Positions 29,151 to 39,095 of a stretch of DNA of 64,000 nucleotides are shown piece by piece. Positions within the stretch are counted from its first letter, which is position 1. Each line of letters begins with the position of its first letter. Both the position numbers and the translations under genes were made by a program. The notes under the pieces were generated by a model. It saw only the letters and a list, made by a program, of their open reading frames with translations, was not told the origin of the DNA and did no database searches. The DNA is from Kalaharituber pfeilii (taxonomy: Eukaryota; Ascomycota; Pezizomycetes; Pezizales; Pezizaceae): assembly GCA_015179045.1 (NCBI GenBank), contig WHUZ01000036.1:248001-312000 (forward strand), in the 5' to 3' direction.

Positions 29151-30798
29151 AAGTATGGGAGGTCTCTCTCGCCAGCGTTGAATTTGATAGATATGACAGG
29201 TCCGGCCTGACAGCATGAGCTGTGGCAGAATGAGTTGAAGTTAATAGACATGGCAGGTCTGGCCTCACAGCCTCAGGTGAGGAAGAATGATCTCAATTTT
29301 ACAGGTATAGCAGGCCCCACCTACCGCCGTGAGATCAGGTAGAGTGAGGTGAATTTCCCAACCCGACGGCGTGAGAAAGTTGACAGGTACTGTGGTTCAC
29401 CACTTCCCCGGACACCCCACTTTCCCGGACACCCCACTTTCCCGGACACATTTACCACCAGAACTGCGCAGCTTTCGCACTCAATATCTCAACAACCACA
29501 ACAGCATTTGTGAATGCACTTTGTGTAGCTATTAGACACAGTGTAATTCTTGCTATCTAGCACTTTTTCTTCATCAAAAATTGTGGGTGCAAAGGGATTA
29601 TGGCTTGTCGCATTTTTGTTGGAAGGCTTGGCATTTATTTGTATGGGATCTCCATACAAATGTCACCACCCCCGAATTCTGCATGCTACACCTGCAATCA
29701 ATTCATGAAAAAAACTCAGACACTCACATTCAATAGCATCACTCAGTCGGAAACTATGAACAACGTAGTTAGGTAATAACTGTAGTGGTTGTGAAATTAT
29801 TCACAATATTCATATTTCCCATAGAAACCATTTGTATGAGAACGCCCAAAAGTAGATAGTTGTACACCAACTCTACAATTCAACAAATGAAAGTAAACTA
29901 AATGCAGCACCTTACTATACCTCTTCAGGTGATTCTTGACATATACTATCATAGCTATTGTGATTAGCGTTGAAGAGTAGGACTACATTCGAGTCTGATG
30001 AACATTTTGTATGGAGATCCCATACAAATAAATGCCAAGCCTTCCAACGTAAATGCGACAAGTCATAATCCCTTTGCACCCCCAATTTTTGATGAAGAAA
30101 AGGTGCTAGATAGCAAGAATTACACTTTATCTAATAGCTACACAAAGTGCATTCACAAATGCTGTTGTGGTTGTTGAGATATTGAGTGCAAAAGTTGCGC
30201 AGTTTTGGTGGTAAATGTGTCCGAGAAAGTGGGGTGTCCGGGAAAGTGGTGAACCACAGTATGGCCGGCCCATGAGATGAGGCAGAATAAGCTGAGTTTA
30301 GCATGTATAGCCGGCCTGATCTGACAGCACAAGATCAGGCACAATGGGCTGAATATGACAGGTATGGCGGGCACAACTTGCCGGCACGAGATGCGGCGAA
30401 ATGAGCTGAATTTGACAGGTTTGGCAGGCCCTATTCGACGGCGTGAGATGAGCCAGAATGAGCTGAATTTCACACGAATTGCAGGCCCTATTCAACGGCG
30501 TGAGTTGAGCCAGAACGAGCTGAATTTCAAACGAATTGCAGGCGCTATTCAACGGCGTGAGGTAAGCCAGAACAAGCCGAATCTCACACGAATTGCAGGC
30601 CCGGGCTGTCGGCACGAGATGATGCAGATTGAGCTAAATTTGACACATATATCTGGCCCATTCCAACGGTGCAAGATGTGGTAGAATGAGCTGAATTTGA
30701 CACATATGGCCCACCGCAACTGACGGTGCGAGATGCAGTAGAATGAGCTGAATTTGACAGGTATGGCCGGCCCGAGCCTACGGTGCAAAGTAGAGATG
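29151..30798 (+). repeat. composite satellite block, copy 2: 57-bp array
   Basis: About 12 degenerate monomers split by a foldback element (29390-30259). At 30,430-30,600 three monomers are very alike (CAATTCAACGGCGTGAG type), suggesting local amplification. Confidence 0.85.
29390..30259. mobile_element. TA-flanked foldback element (870 bp)
   Basis: Ends CTGTGGTTCACCACTT... and the complement, next to TA on both sides (29388-29389, 30260-30261). The satellite GACAGG-TA-TGGCCGG is restored when it is removed. The inverted repeats are about 250 bp long each (CCCGGACACCCCACTTTCCC ..., TTTGTATGGGATCTCCATAC ...). No ORF. A second copy is at 61316-62170. Confidence 0.92.
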
Positions 30799-32050
30799 TT
30801 TTCCCCCGAGGGGGGAATTCTTGAGGATCCCTCAGCTCACCACCACCGTTGCCACCCCACCGTCGAGGCGCCAAGAGCCAATAGACAACCGCGGATAAGG
30901 CTAGACATCCAATAGAAAATGCCACCGAAGGGCAAAAAGACACAGACGGTACCCCCCCACCGCCCACCCCAGCGGCGGTCACCACTCCGCCCCCAACGCG
31001 GCGCAATACTTGGGGGGAACTGAGGAAACACGGCATCGGCTGGTACGAGGTAGTCGAACAGATGTGGAAGGAAAAAGTCAAAGACACGACGTCCCCGGGG
31101 AAAGGAGCGACCCTGATAATACGGTTCCTAGGGGACGGCGACATCGACGCGGAGGAGATCCTCGGCCTTCAACCCGGCCAGATTCCCCAGGGCTCCAAGT
31201 CGCACCACCGCCACAGACACTGGGGCTCAGCCCCATCCAGAACATAGACACCGAGCCGACACCACCAACGCCACCACAGCCACTGGGGCTCAGCCCCATC
31301 ACGAACGTGGACACCAAGCCGACACCGCCACAGCCACAGACACTGGGGCTCAGCCCCGGCGTTCAAATAGCCAGCACCAACGCCATCACAGCCGCTGGGG
31401 ATGAGCCCAATCAGCCACATACACATAGCCCCGGCGAAGGCTCCTACCACCCCAAGGTGGGAGCAAATAAAACCCCGACACACGCAACAAGGAAGAGGAA
31501 GGCAAGACCCGCCTCCCCGACCACGAAAACCACTCCCGAGGCCACTCCCGCAGCCGCCAAACCCACCCTCAACCCCCGTCCCGAAACCAGGTCCCCGACC
31601 CCCCGAAGATCAGACAGCCCCCTGGAGAAAAAAGGCATAGTCGTCCATGGAATCGCCCTGAGGAAAGACTTGGGGAATGTCCGGAGATGGCTAGAGACAG
31701 ATAACATAGGCATGGGCAGGATCACCGGGATTCGATGGCTGAGGAAAAAGTCAATCCTGTTGGAAGAGGGAAAAAAGACAAGTTCCGTGGTGGTATACCT
31801 GGAGACACCTACGGAGACCGGGAAAGTCTGGCTCGGAGGAAGATGGTTAAACACAAGTGTTTACGAGACAGACAGGGGAAGGAAGTAGACAGGTTTTTTC
31901 GGGGTTCCCGGCTACCCGCACCACGAAGGACAAGCGGGAAATACATGTATTTAGTGTTTAGTTAGTCCTTTTCTTTCTTTAAATATACACCTCGCCATAG
32001 CCCACAGGACGGCATGCGAGTAATGAAATTAAAAAAAAAAAAAAAAAAAA
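30799..32050 (+). mobile_element. half-LINE family B, ends in tail-1
   Basis: 1.25 kb: partial 5' UTR starting at a TTTTCCCCCGAGGGGGG hairpin, one ORF region, 3' UTR, tail-1 hairpin (31991-32020) and poly(A). It is flanked by GTAGAGATG (30790-30798 and 32051-32059). There is no ORF2. Its protein is homologous to that of family A, but its 3' tail is that of the other LINE. Confidence 0.9.
30919..31888 (+). pseudogene. half-LINE B ORF1 (frameshifted)
   Basis: Starts MPPKGKKTQTV at 30919 and passes through three frames: the first ends at 31,023; the second carries RNTWGELRKHGIGWYEVVEQ and KGATLIIRFLGDGDIDAEEI to 31,247; the third (open 31,010-31,888) holds a repeated LGLSPIxNxDTxPTPP motif (three times), a basic Pro/Thr-rich linker and the RRM-like end: KGIVVHGIALRKDLGNVRRW, ITGIRWLRKKS, SSVVVYLETPTETGKVWLG, SVYETDRGRK. 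The N-terminal domain differs from that of family A. Again it stops right after the RRM. Confidence 0.82.
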
Positions 32051-32348
32051 GTAGAGATGAGTTTGAGACGTATGGCAGCCCCGACCTGACGGAATGAGAT
32101 GAGGTAGAATGAGCTGAATTTGAGACGTATAGCATGCCCGAGGCACAAGATGGGATGAGATAGAGTGAGCGGAATTTGAGATTTATGGCATGCCAGAGCC
32201 GAGGCACGAGAAGATGCGGAATGAGCTGAATTTTACAGATGTGGCAGAACGAGTTGAGGTAGAATCAGTTGAATTTGACAGGTATGGTAGGGCCCACTCG
32301 ATGGCGTGAGGTGAGGAAGAATAAGCTGAATTTGACAGGTATTGCAGG
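32051..32348 (+). repeat. 57-bp satellite array, copy 2 (continued)
   Basis: Monomers in the same order as 15,900-16,167 of copy 1, for example CCCGAGGCACAAGATGGGAT followed by AGAGCCGAGGCACGAGAAG, showing the two blocks are duplicates. Confidence 0.85.
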
Positions 32349-32930
32349 CAATGAATCCAACTGGCCTGGCCAGGCCGTGAGGGCCGGCCCAGGCCATTCA
32401 GGCCGGTCAAGACCATTCAGGCCGGTCCAGGCCAACCAGGCCAACCAGGCCAGTCCAGGCCTGATTGCCGGCCCAGGCTATTCAGGCCGGTCCAGACCAT
32501 TCAGGCCGGTCCAGGCCAATCAGGCCGGTCCAGGCCAATCAGGCCGGTCCAGGCCAATCAGGCCGGTCCAGACCAACCAGGCCATTTACCTAAATTCCAG
32601 CGATTTTAGAATTTAACGCAGGTGAATTAGATTTTAATAGTCCTGGATAGTTCCACCATCAGTAATTGACAGTTGCGCATTAGGTATCATCATCGAAGAA
32701 ATGAGTCCCGTCTATTCTATTATCTGGAAGGTCCATCTTTTCTAAAAAATTTCTTAGTATATATATATACTTGAATACAAAGTTTGATACATACTTCACG
32801 AAAGTCATAGACCGCTGCTGTTTAAAATTCTAGATATACGGGAGATTCTACTCATTTAAATACTCAAACAATCTGGTAAATGCTGGCCTCAATTCACCTC
32901 GATAGCTGTGGAGTGATTCGTTTAATTGGC

Positions 32931-34156
32931 TTTTTTTTTTTTTTTTTTTTGTCATTACTCGCATGCCGCCTTGTAGGCTATGGCGAGGATTTAAATACAT
33001 AACAATGAATAAACAGAGTATAACATCATCACAGAAAAAGTAAAAAACAACGTCGCAACATCGAGCTTGTCCTGCACCACTCCGTCTACTCTGCCGCCCA
33101 GTCCATCACCTCCGCCAGCGTCATTTCTCCCCCTAACCCCTCATCCCTTATCGGCCCCCTTAGTCCCTCCTCTCCTCTCGGTAGTCTCTTCCTCCACACC
33201 TCGCACCCCCCATGATGTGCGCAAAATTTTCATAGTCTCTTCCGCACCACCTGCACTCGGGAGAAGTCTCTTTCCCTATCTTGTGTCTCCACTGTCGTAG
33301 TCCCTTGTTTCCCAAGATTCCCGCGAGAGTGGATACCCTTCTCCTGCTCCCTAGATACTCCAGTGGTCTGTACGACAACTTCAATCTCTTTCTCTCCTCG
33401 GCTCTCCATTCTTTGACCTGCTGTCTGATCCCCGCCTCTGTCACTGTCTCATCCTGGTATTGCATTGCTGTGGCAACCTTCGCCGCCATGTCCGCCATGG
33501 CGTTGCCCCTGACTCCTCTGTGCGATTTCACCCACAACACCGCAACGTCATATTCCCCTCGGGCTACCCTCTCTTCCCACCGCCTCCTCACAAACTCCGC
33601 CGACCCCTCTGGCGTTAGGTCTCCACTCGCTATCCCTTGTAGTCTTGTTATGGTAACTCTGGAATCCGTGACGACCAACAACTCTCCCTCTCCTTTCAGG
33701 GCTTCTCCTACCGCTATTAATTCAGCATCGTTCACCGTGCATTGCCTCCCCAGGTACACGGATCTGTCTTTGGTCCCCTGGTATACTCCAGCTCCTGTCC
33801 TCCCCTCTCTCCTGCTTCCATCTGTGTATATACTCACCCACCCCTCCTCTGTCTCTCTGGCTATGACGTCTTCCCACTCTTGTCCACTAAGGTCTTTGGG
33901 ATGGAACTGATGTATATGAATTGGTAAGGGGTCGCGGTGTTCGAGTGATCCTCTTAAGTACCTGGTCTCCGGTTGCGGGTCTCTTATTGGTTCCTTCTCA
34001 AACCTCAATGCTCTTGCTTCCACCCTCTTCGCCTCTCCGTTCACAAAGGTCTCAACTGCTTCCAAGTTTGCCAACCCCTCCACCACGTCCCTCCTCGTCC
34101 CCCATGGAGCCCCGACTATCTCCCTGGCTACTCCATACTGCCATTCCTCCAGCTGT
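32931..34156 (-). mobile_element. tail-1 LINE, 5'-truncated
   Basis: Poly(T), hairpin (32958-32987 with the GCCT/AGGC inner pair), 3' UTR and the last third of ORF2. It is flanked by the perfect 11-bp duplication GTTTAATTGGC (32920-32930 and 34157-34167). Confidence 0.93.
33160..34086 (-). pseudogene. LINE ORF2 RNase H region, C-terminus frameshifted
   Basis: 308 codons open: MVEGLANLEAVETFVNGEAK, RYLRGSLEHRDPL, YTDGSRREGRTGAGVYQG, VNDAELIAVGEALK, LLVVTDSRVTITRL and VLWVKSHRGVRGNAMADMAA, so a complete RNase H core. The zinc finger is damaged (CRWCGRDYENFAHIMGGARC; the H-C spacing is wrong), and a frameshift puts the usual ending TLAEVMDWAAE (about 33,085-33,117) in another frame. The region upstream of 34,086 continues a few codons to the truncation. 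Confidence 0.87.
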
Positions 34157-34576
34157 GTTTAATTGGCTTGAACCTACCCGAATGGCCTGGACCGACCTGG
34201 TTGGCCTGGGCCGGCCTGAATGGTCTGGACCGGCCTGAATGGTCTGGGCCGGCCTGAATGGTCTGGACTGGCCTGAATGGCCTGGACCGGCATGATTGGC
34301 CTGGGCCGGCCTGGATGGTCTGGACCGGCCTGAATGGCCTGGGCCGGCCTGGACTGGCCTGATCCACATGGTCCAGGCGGTTTCAGTCTAATGCAGATCA
34401 CGGCCGGTTGGATTCATTGATTGCAGGCCCAACGTGATGGCGTAGAATGAGCAGAATTTGACAGGTATGGCAGGTCCGGGCGGACAGCATGAGATGAGGT
34501 ATAATGAGCTCAATTTGACAGGTATGGCAGATCCGAGCCGACGGCGTGAGGTGAGGTAGAATGAGCTCAATTTCAC

Positions 34577-34812
34577 ACTGAGAGGAGAGGCGGGGTTAAG
34601 GGAGCTGTCGAGAGATAAGGAGGGGGGAGACATAACGTTGGCGGAGGTGATGGACTGGGCGGCGGAGTAACCGGATATAGTCTCACTTTTTCCTTTCACT
34701 TTATGGTTTTATATGCTGTTTATTTTCTGTTTATTATTTTGCATGTATCTACACCCTCGCCGTAGCCTACAAGGCGGTATGCGAGTAATGAAATAAAAAA
34801 AAAAAAAAAAAA
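34577..34812 (+). mobile_element. tail-1 LINE, short 3' fragment
   Basis: Encodes the last ORF2 residues (RELSRDKEGGDITLAEVMDW, stop at about 34,672), 3' UTR, hairpin (34756-34785; GCCT/AGGC) and poly(A). The exact 5' junction is uncertain and I could not settle the duplication. Confidence 0.8.
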
Positions 34813-34924
34813 GAATTGCATGCCCGACTTGACGGCATGAGCTGAATTTGACACGTATAGCTGGCCTGACCCGATGGTGCAAGATGAGGTGGAATGAGCT
34901 GAATTTGACAGGCATGGCCGGCCC

Positions 34925-35045
34925 TAGCCATTTCAGTAGCCATTTCGGCAGCCATTTCGGCAGCCATTTCGGCAGCCATTTCGGCAGCCATTTCGGCAGC
35001 CATTTCGGCAGCCATTTCGGCAGCCATTTCGGCAGCTATTTCGGC
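34925..35045 (+). repeat. homogeneous 12-bp tandem repeat
   Basis: About ten consecutive copies of GCCATTTCGGCA, nearly perfect, unlike the degenerate arrays elsewhere; recent expansion is likely. Confidence 0.9.
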
Positions 35046-35850
35046 ACGTGATACGTAGTGGCAGTTCCGACCCGAGGGCACGAGATGAGGTGCAATGAGA
35101 TGAATTGACAGGAAGAGGAGGTACAGCCCGACGGCGAGAGATGAGATGAATTGGACACATATGGCTGGCCCGATCCGACAGCACGGGGTGATCCAGGATG
35201 AGCTGAATTTGACATGTATAGCCAGCCTGACCTGACGGCGCGAGATCAGGCACAATGAGCTGAATTTGGCAGTATCGCAGGCACGACCTGACGGTAGGAG
35301 ATCATGCAGAATGAGCTGAATGTGACAGGTTTGGTAGGCCCTATCCGACGGCACAAGAGCAGGCAGAATGAGCTGAACTTGACAGGTTTGGCAGGCCCTA
35401 TTCGACGGCATGAGATGAGTCAGAATGAATTAGATTTCACATGAATTGAATTTCACATGAATTGTAGGCCTGACCTGACAGTACGAGACTATTCGACGGC
35501 ATGAGATGAGTCAGAATGAGTTGAATTTCACATGAATTGCAGGCCTGACCCGACGGTACGAGATGATACAGAATGAGCTGAACTCGATAGACGTGGCAGC
35601 CCCGACGTGCCAGCGTGAGATGAGGTGGAATGAGCTCAATTTGGCAGGTATGGCAGATCCGACCCATTGGCACAAGAATGAGTGAGGTTGAGTGAGCTGA
35701 ATTTGACAGGCATGGCAGATCCGACCTGCCGGCGTGAGATGAGGTAGAAGGAGTTGAAGACAGGTATAGAAGGTACAGCCCAATGGCGTGAGATGAGGTG
35801 AAGTTGACACGTATGGCCGGCCTGACCCGAGGCACTCAGTAGCCATTTTA

Positions 35851-35988
35851 ACGCTCGATGTTGCGACGTTGTTTTTTACTTTTTCTGTGATGTTATACTC
35901 TGTTTATTCGTTGTTATGTATTTAAATCCTCGCCATAGCCTACAAGGCGGCATGCGAGTAATGACATAAAAAAAAAAAAAAAAAAAAA
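35851..35988 (+). mobile_element. tail-1 LINE, 3' UTR-only fragment
   Basis: The 3' UTR of the same subfamily as 32,931-34,156, hairpin 35929-35958 and poly(A). Flanked by the perfect 13-bp duplication AGTAGCCATTTTA (35838-35850 and 35989-36001). Confidence 0.92.
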
Positions 35989-36377
35989 AGTAGCCATTTT
36001 AGCAGCCATTTGGGCAGCCATTTCAAGAGTCAGTTTGGTAGTCATTTCCATAGCCATTTCATTATCCCTTGTAGTAGCCATTTCAGTAGCCATTTCAGTA
36101 CCCTGTAATAAACGGGTCCGGGTCGGATCAAAACCTCTCGGGACAGGCACTTTCTGCCTGTACGCACACTGGCCGTTTTTCCCACTTATGACCGCCTGGT
36201 CTCAGCCTGTTGAGCCCGAGCTGGCCATGGAATTGCCCCAAAATACCGGTAGCCTCCGCTTGTCTGAGAGTGCTTTCACTTGATCTGCCAGTAGTATGGC
36301 AACGCATAGGGCAGAAAGATTTTTTTGCAACGGTAGCCCCCACAATACCCATGCATTTTTCCTAACGCTAGACAAGT

Positions 36378-36424
36378 TTTTTTTTTTTTTATTTCATTAA
36401 TTGCGTGCCGCCCGGCGATGTTTA
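36378..36424 (-). mobile_element. tail-1-only insertion with shortened hairpin
   Basis: Poly(T), ATTTCATTAATTGCGTGCCG, then CCCGGCGATG. The central AGGGCTAT of the hairpin is missing. It is flanked by the perfect 14-bp duplication AACGCTAGACAAGT (36364-36377 and 36425-36438). Confidence 0.88.
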
Positions 36425-36438
36425 AACGCTAGACAAGT

Positions 36439-37000
36439 AGGGACAAGTAGTAATCACCAGGACATAGTCTGTGCCCTAGTTTCAAGCCACCTGCGGGTAT
36501 TACCTAGCTATTTTTGAAAATTACTTGTTTAAGTTATAAATTCTAATACTGCATATTTTTTTTTGCCAATCTTGCATTTTTGTGAGATTATCTTGACATT
36601 ACTCTCTGCCATAAGTGTGAACTACGCAATGAAGTTATAGGTTTGCTATCTGGGCATGAAAACAATAGAGTAGTAAGTATAGAGTTACTGATTGTGATAC
36701 TTATTGCTATTATACTTGTATATCTTATGCATGCAACGCTCACTGACACTCTACCTACTATGATTATGGTGACCTGTGACCTTGAAGGCAGGCCAACTCA
36801 GCACATTGCTGAACGGAGTTTACAAATATGTATTAGATATTAAGGCTCACCTAGTGCAAGTGCGGAGTAGAGCGCACAATACTTGTATCATGTATGAGAG
36901 CAGTACACAGCCAAATATGTACTGAGTACATATATGCGATAGGATGGTCATATACGCAGTTATGAATTGCACAGAGGACTAGCGGATATTGCTAGCCAAC
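36439..37000. other. no gene seen
   Basis: About 560 bp, AT-rich, without recognisable element or convincing ORF (a 66-codon frame at 36,643-36,843 has no recognised features). Confidence 0.45.
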
Positions 37001-37004
37001 TATC

Positions 37005-37035
<31 letters not shown>

Positions 37036-37225
37036 TATCATTACTCGCATGCTACCCTATGGGCTATGGCAATATCAAGTATATAGGGAATAAGTAAGGA
37101 GAGGGAATAGGAAGAACAAAAAAGTAATTACGTAGCATAGGAAAGTAAAAAGCCCAATTCATCCTTTGCGTTCCATCCATCTCATCAGTTCCACTAGTGG
37201 GTCCCCTTCTCCTTTGCCCTACTCT
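37005..37225 (-). mobile_element. tail-1 LINE, short 3' end
   Basis: Poly(T), a decayed hairpin (37044-37073; ATTGC against GCGAG), 3' UTR and, near 37,160-37,215, the last ORF2 codons (GDPLVELMRWMERKG, cf. DPLRDILEWAGA). 5' junction not precise. Confidence 0.7.
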
Positions 37226-37860
37226 GAACTGTCTTTTTAACCTAGTGGACTGGCAATTCTCTATGCTTGCCAAAAGTCAGTTATATCAGATATATAGTAC
37301 TATGACTATTTCTTGCTATCTGTTACGGGCTCACTGCAACCATAGATAGGCGATTGGTTGATGCAAATATGACATGAGCGACGTATGGTAGCCGATGGCG
37401 TTGCAGTCGCATAAATGAGTATAGTAAGCATTGCTAGTTAAGCATCTTTTTAGCCTGGCAGACGGTAACTCTCTGCATTTACCACCTCTATTACACTATC
37501 ACTCATACCGCCTGCTGGTATTCGCACTCACTGTCACTCATATACCACTACTCCTACCTGCTGTTTTACATACCTCTCACCATGATACCTTTCCGCCCTA
37601 TGGTCCTTGCATATAGTATAGAGCTTATATTTTAGTATGTCTGTCATGAAAATGCAAATGGATAAGTATGCAATAAAACAATTACTAGTACCGTGTGTTG
37701 CTATTTTATTATTTGAGGCTAAAGAAATAGAGACGATCAATCAATCCCTACTAGTAGGTTGTTCTCGTCTAGTAGGTATTTGTCTAGTGTAAAAAATAAA
37801 TGCATGGATATTGCAAGCCTCATCCGTGCGTAGCAAGCCTCTACCAACTACATCAGTGCG
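37226..37860. other. no gene seen
   Basis: About 630 bp, AT-rich. It contains two imperfect copies of CTTTTTA.CCT.G..GAC.G.AA.TCTCT (37,230 and 37,447), with a third, weaker relative near 57,265. Confidence 0.4.
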
Positions 37861-38376
37861 CAAAAAATCTTTCTGCACTTTCGTCCCTATGCGTTGCTGT
37901 ACCACTGGCAGATCAAGTGAAAGCACTCTCAGACAAGCGGAGGCTACCGGTATTTTGGGGCAATTCCATGGCCAGCTCGGACTCAAGCTGAGGCCCAGGC
38001 TGAGACCAGGCGATCATAAGTGGGAAAAACGGCCAGTGTGCGTACCGGGATGACTCCGGACAGGTACTTTTTACCTGTCCACTCAGGGACAGGTAGTTCC
38101 TTCTACGGTAAGCGGATCGCCAGTGGCGTGCGCTAATATGCAGGGTTTTCAAGGATTACGATTCAGAGGTACCAAAGCTAAGATATTATGTACTCGAGTA
38201 CAGTCTAACCTTGCTATACCGGATGAAAAGTGCCGGATTTTTACTCGTCCGGTATAGCAAGGTTCCGGTATAGAATAAAATGCTTGGCAGCTTTAAAAGG
38301 GGGATGGCAAAAATTTGTATAGAAATTACTAGAGTAGGAAATAAACAAGTGTAGCAAACATTAACTAAATCCAAGT

Positions 38377-38694
38377 CTATTTGCTCTCACCATCTAGAAA
38401 AGTGTCAAGTCTTAAAAGTTCTTGGGGAGCATTAAATACACAAGCATCGACTATAGCTAGAATATGCAACTCTGACTGTTTCTCTAAAACAACCTCACGG
38501 TTCCTCTTCTTGACTTCCTCCTCCTTCCGTTTTGCTGCATCTTTTTCCTCGATGGAGGCAACTCCTAGCTTGACAACTACACTTGCAAGACTCTCTTCCA
38601 ACCTTCTGAGCCTTTGATTGATTGCACTTGTTTCTCTTGCCTTCTGGTTTTCCCACACACCTCTACAACCTCCTCGGGCCACGTCCAAGATCAC
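38377..38694 (-). CDS. coiled-coil protein fragment in the pogo-like element
   Basis: 105 codons. Residues about 25-75 are a charged coiled coil (INQRLRRLEESLASVVVKLG, KDAAKRKEEEVKKRNREVVL), followed by AIVDACVFNAPQELLRLDTF. It may be the C-terminal end of the transposon's own protein, whose upstream part was cut off by the LINE insertion. I do not recognise it as a specific family. The first residues lie in LINE 5' UTR if the LINE starts at 38,637. Confidence 0.45.
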   Translation of the reverse strand: MILDVARGGCRGVWENQKARETSAINQRLRRLEESLASVVVKLGVASIEEKDAAKRKEEEVKKRNREVVLEKQSELHILAIVDACVFNAPQELLRLDTFLDGESK

Positions 38695-39095
38695 GTGACC
38701 GAGCCCGTATCTCGACCCACAGGACAGCTAGCGACAAGCGGACAACGACAGACGACGCCCCTCGGCCCGAAGGTCGCGGGGACCTCTAAATATCTACCAA
38801 AAACGAACATTTAGACACCTTCCCCAAAGAAACAGCCATCAACGCTCTGGGAACGCCCCCCAGAACCTCCACCAACCCCCCAACCCACCTTCAGCTCGTA
38901 CAGTCGCCTCGACGGCGGGGGCACCCCGAGACCCCATCAGCAGCCTCCCCACCACTACGAAAATACGCAACCCAGATAAGGACAGTATTTGCCACCCACT
39001 ATTCGCCACTCACATCCACTAGCTACACACACCCCTTGCCACCCAAACGCCACCCAACATACTAAGACCAATAGCGTACAACCCACCAGCCACCG

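Larger units (their letters stand above)
32349..34419. mobile_element. hAT-type element H1 (copy c), full body, split by a LINE
   Basis: CAATGAATCCAACTGGCC...CCGGTTGGATTCATTG, flanked by ATTGCAGG (32341-32348 and 34420-34427). Without the LINE (32931-34156) it is about 845 bp. It contains the target of the LTR element found in copy a (GATATACGGGAGATTC near 32,832) as an empty site. No transposase ORF. Confidence 0.9.
34420..36112 (+). repeat. composite satellite block, copy 2 (right part)
   Basis: 57-bp monomers, 12-bp arrays (34,925-35,045 and 35,990-36,110) and about 12 extra monomers (35,100-35,690) not seen in copy 1. It is interrupted by two LINE 3' ends. Confidence 0.85.
36118..38160. 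mobile_element. possible element with ~200-bp inverted ends
   Basis: 36,160-36,330 (CACTGGCCGTTTTTCCCACT ... GATCTGCCAGTAGTATGGCAACGCA) recurs inverted at 37,880-38,045. The left side has GGGACAGGCACTTTCTGCC, the right GGACAGGTACTTTTTACCTG. The right end sequence (38,060-38,150) also occurs at 47,645-47,740 joined to the left end. No ORF between the ends; a tail-1 insertion and a LINE 3' end lie inside. Boundaries and superfamily are uncertain. Confidence 0.5.

Noticed and set aside
31010..31317. Start of the half-LINE B protein at 31,010
   Set aside because: The second copy shows the protein starts MPPRGK; in this copy the matching ATG is at 30,919 and 31,010 lies in a shifted frame.
34925..35045. 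CRISPR-like regular repeats
   Set aside because: A head-to-tail tandem repeat without spacers, in a eukaryotic sequence.
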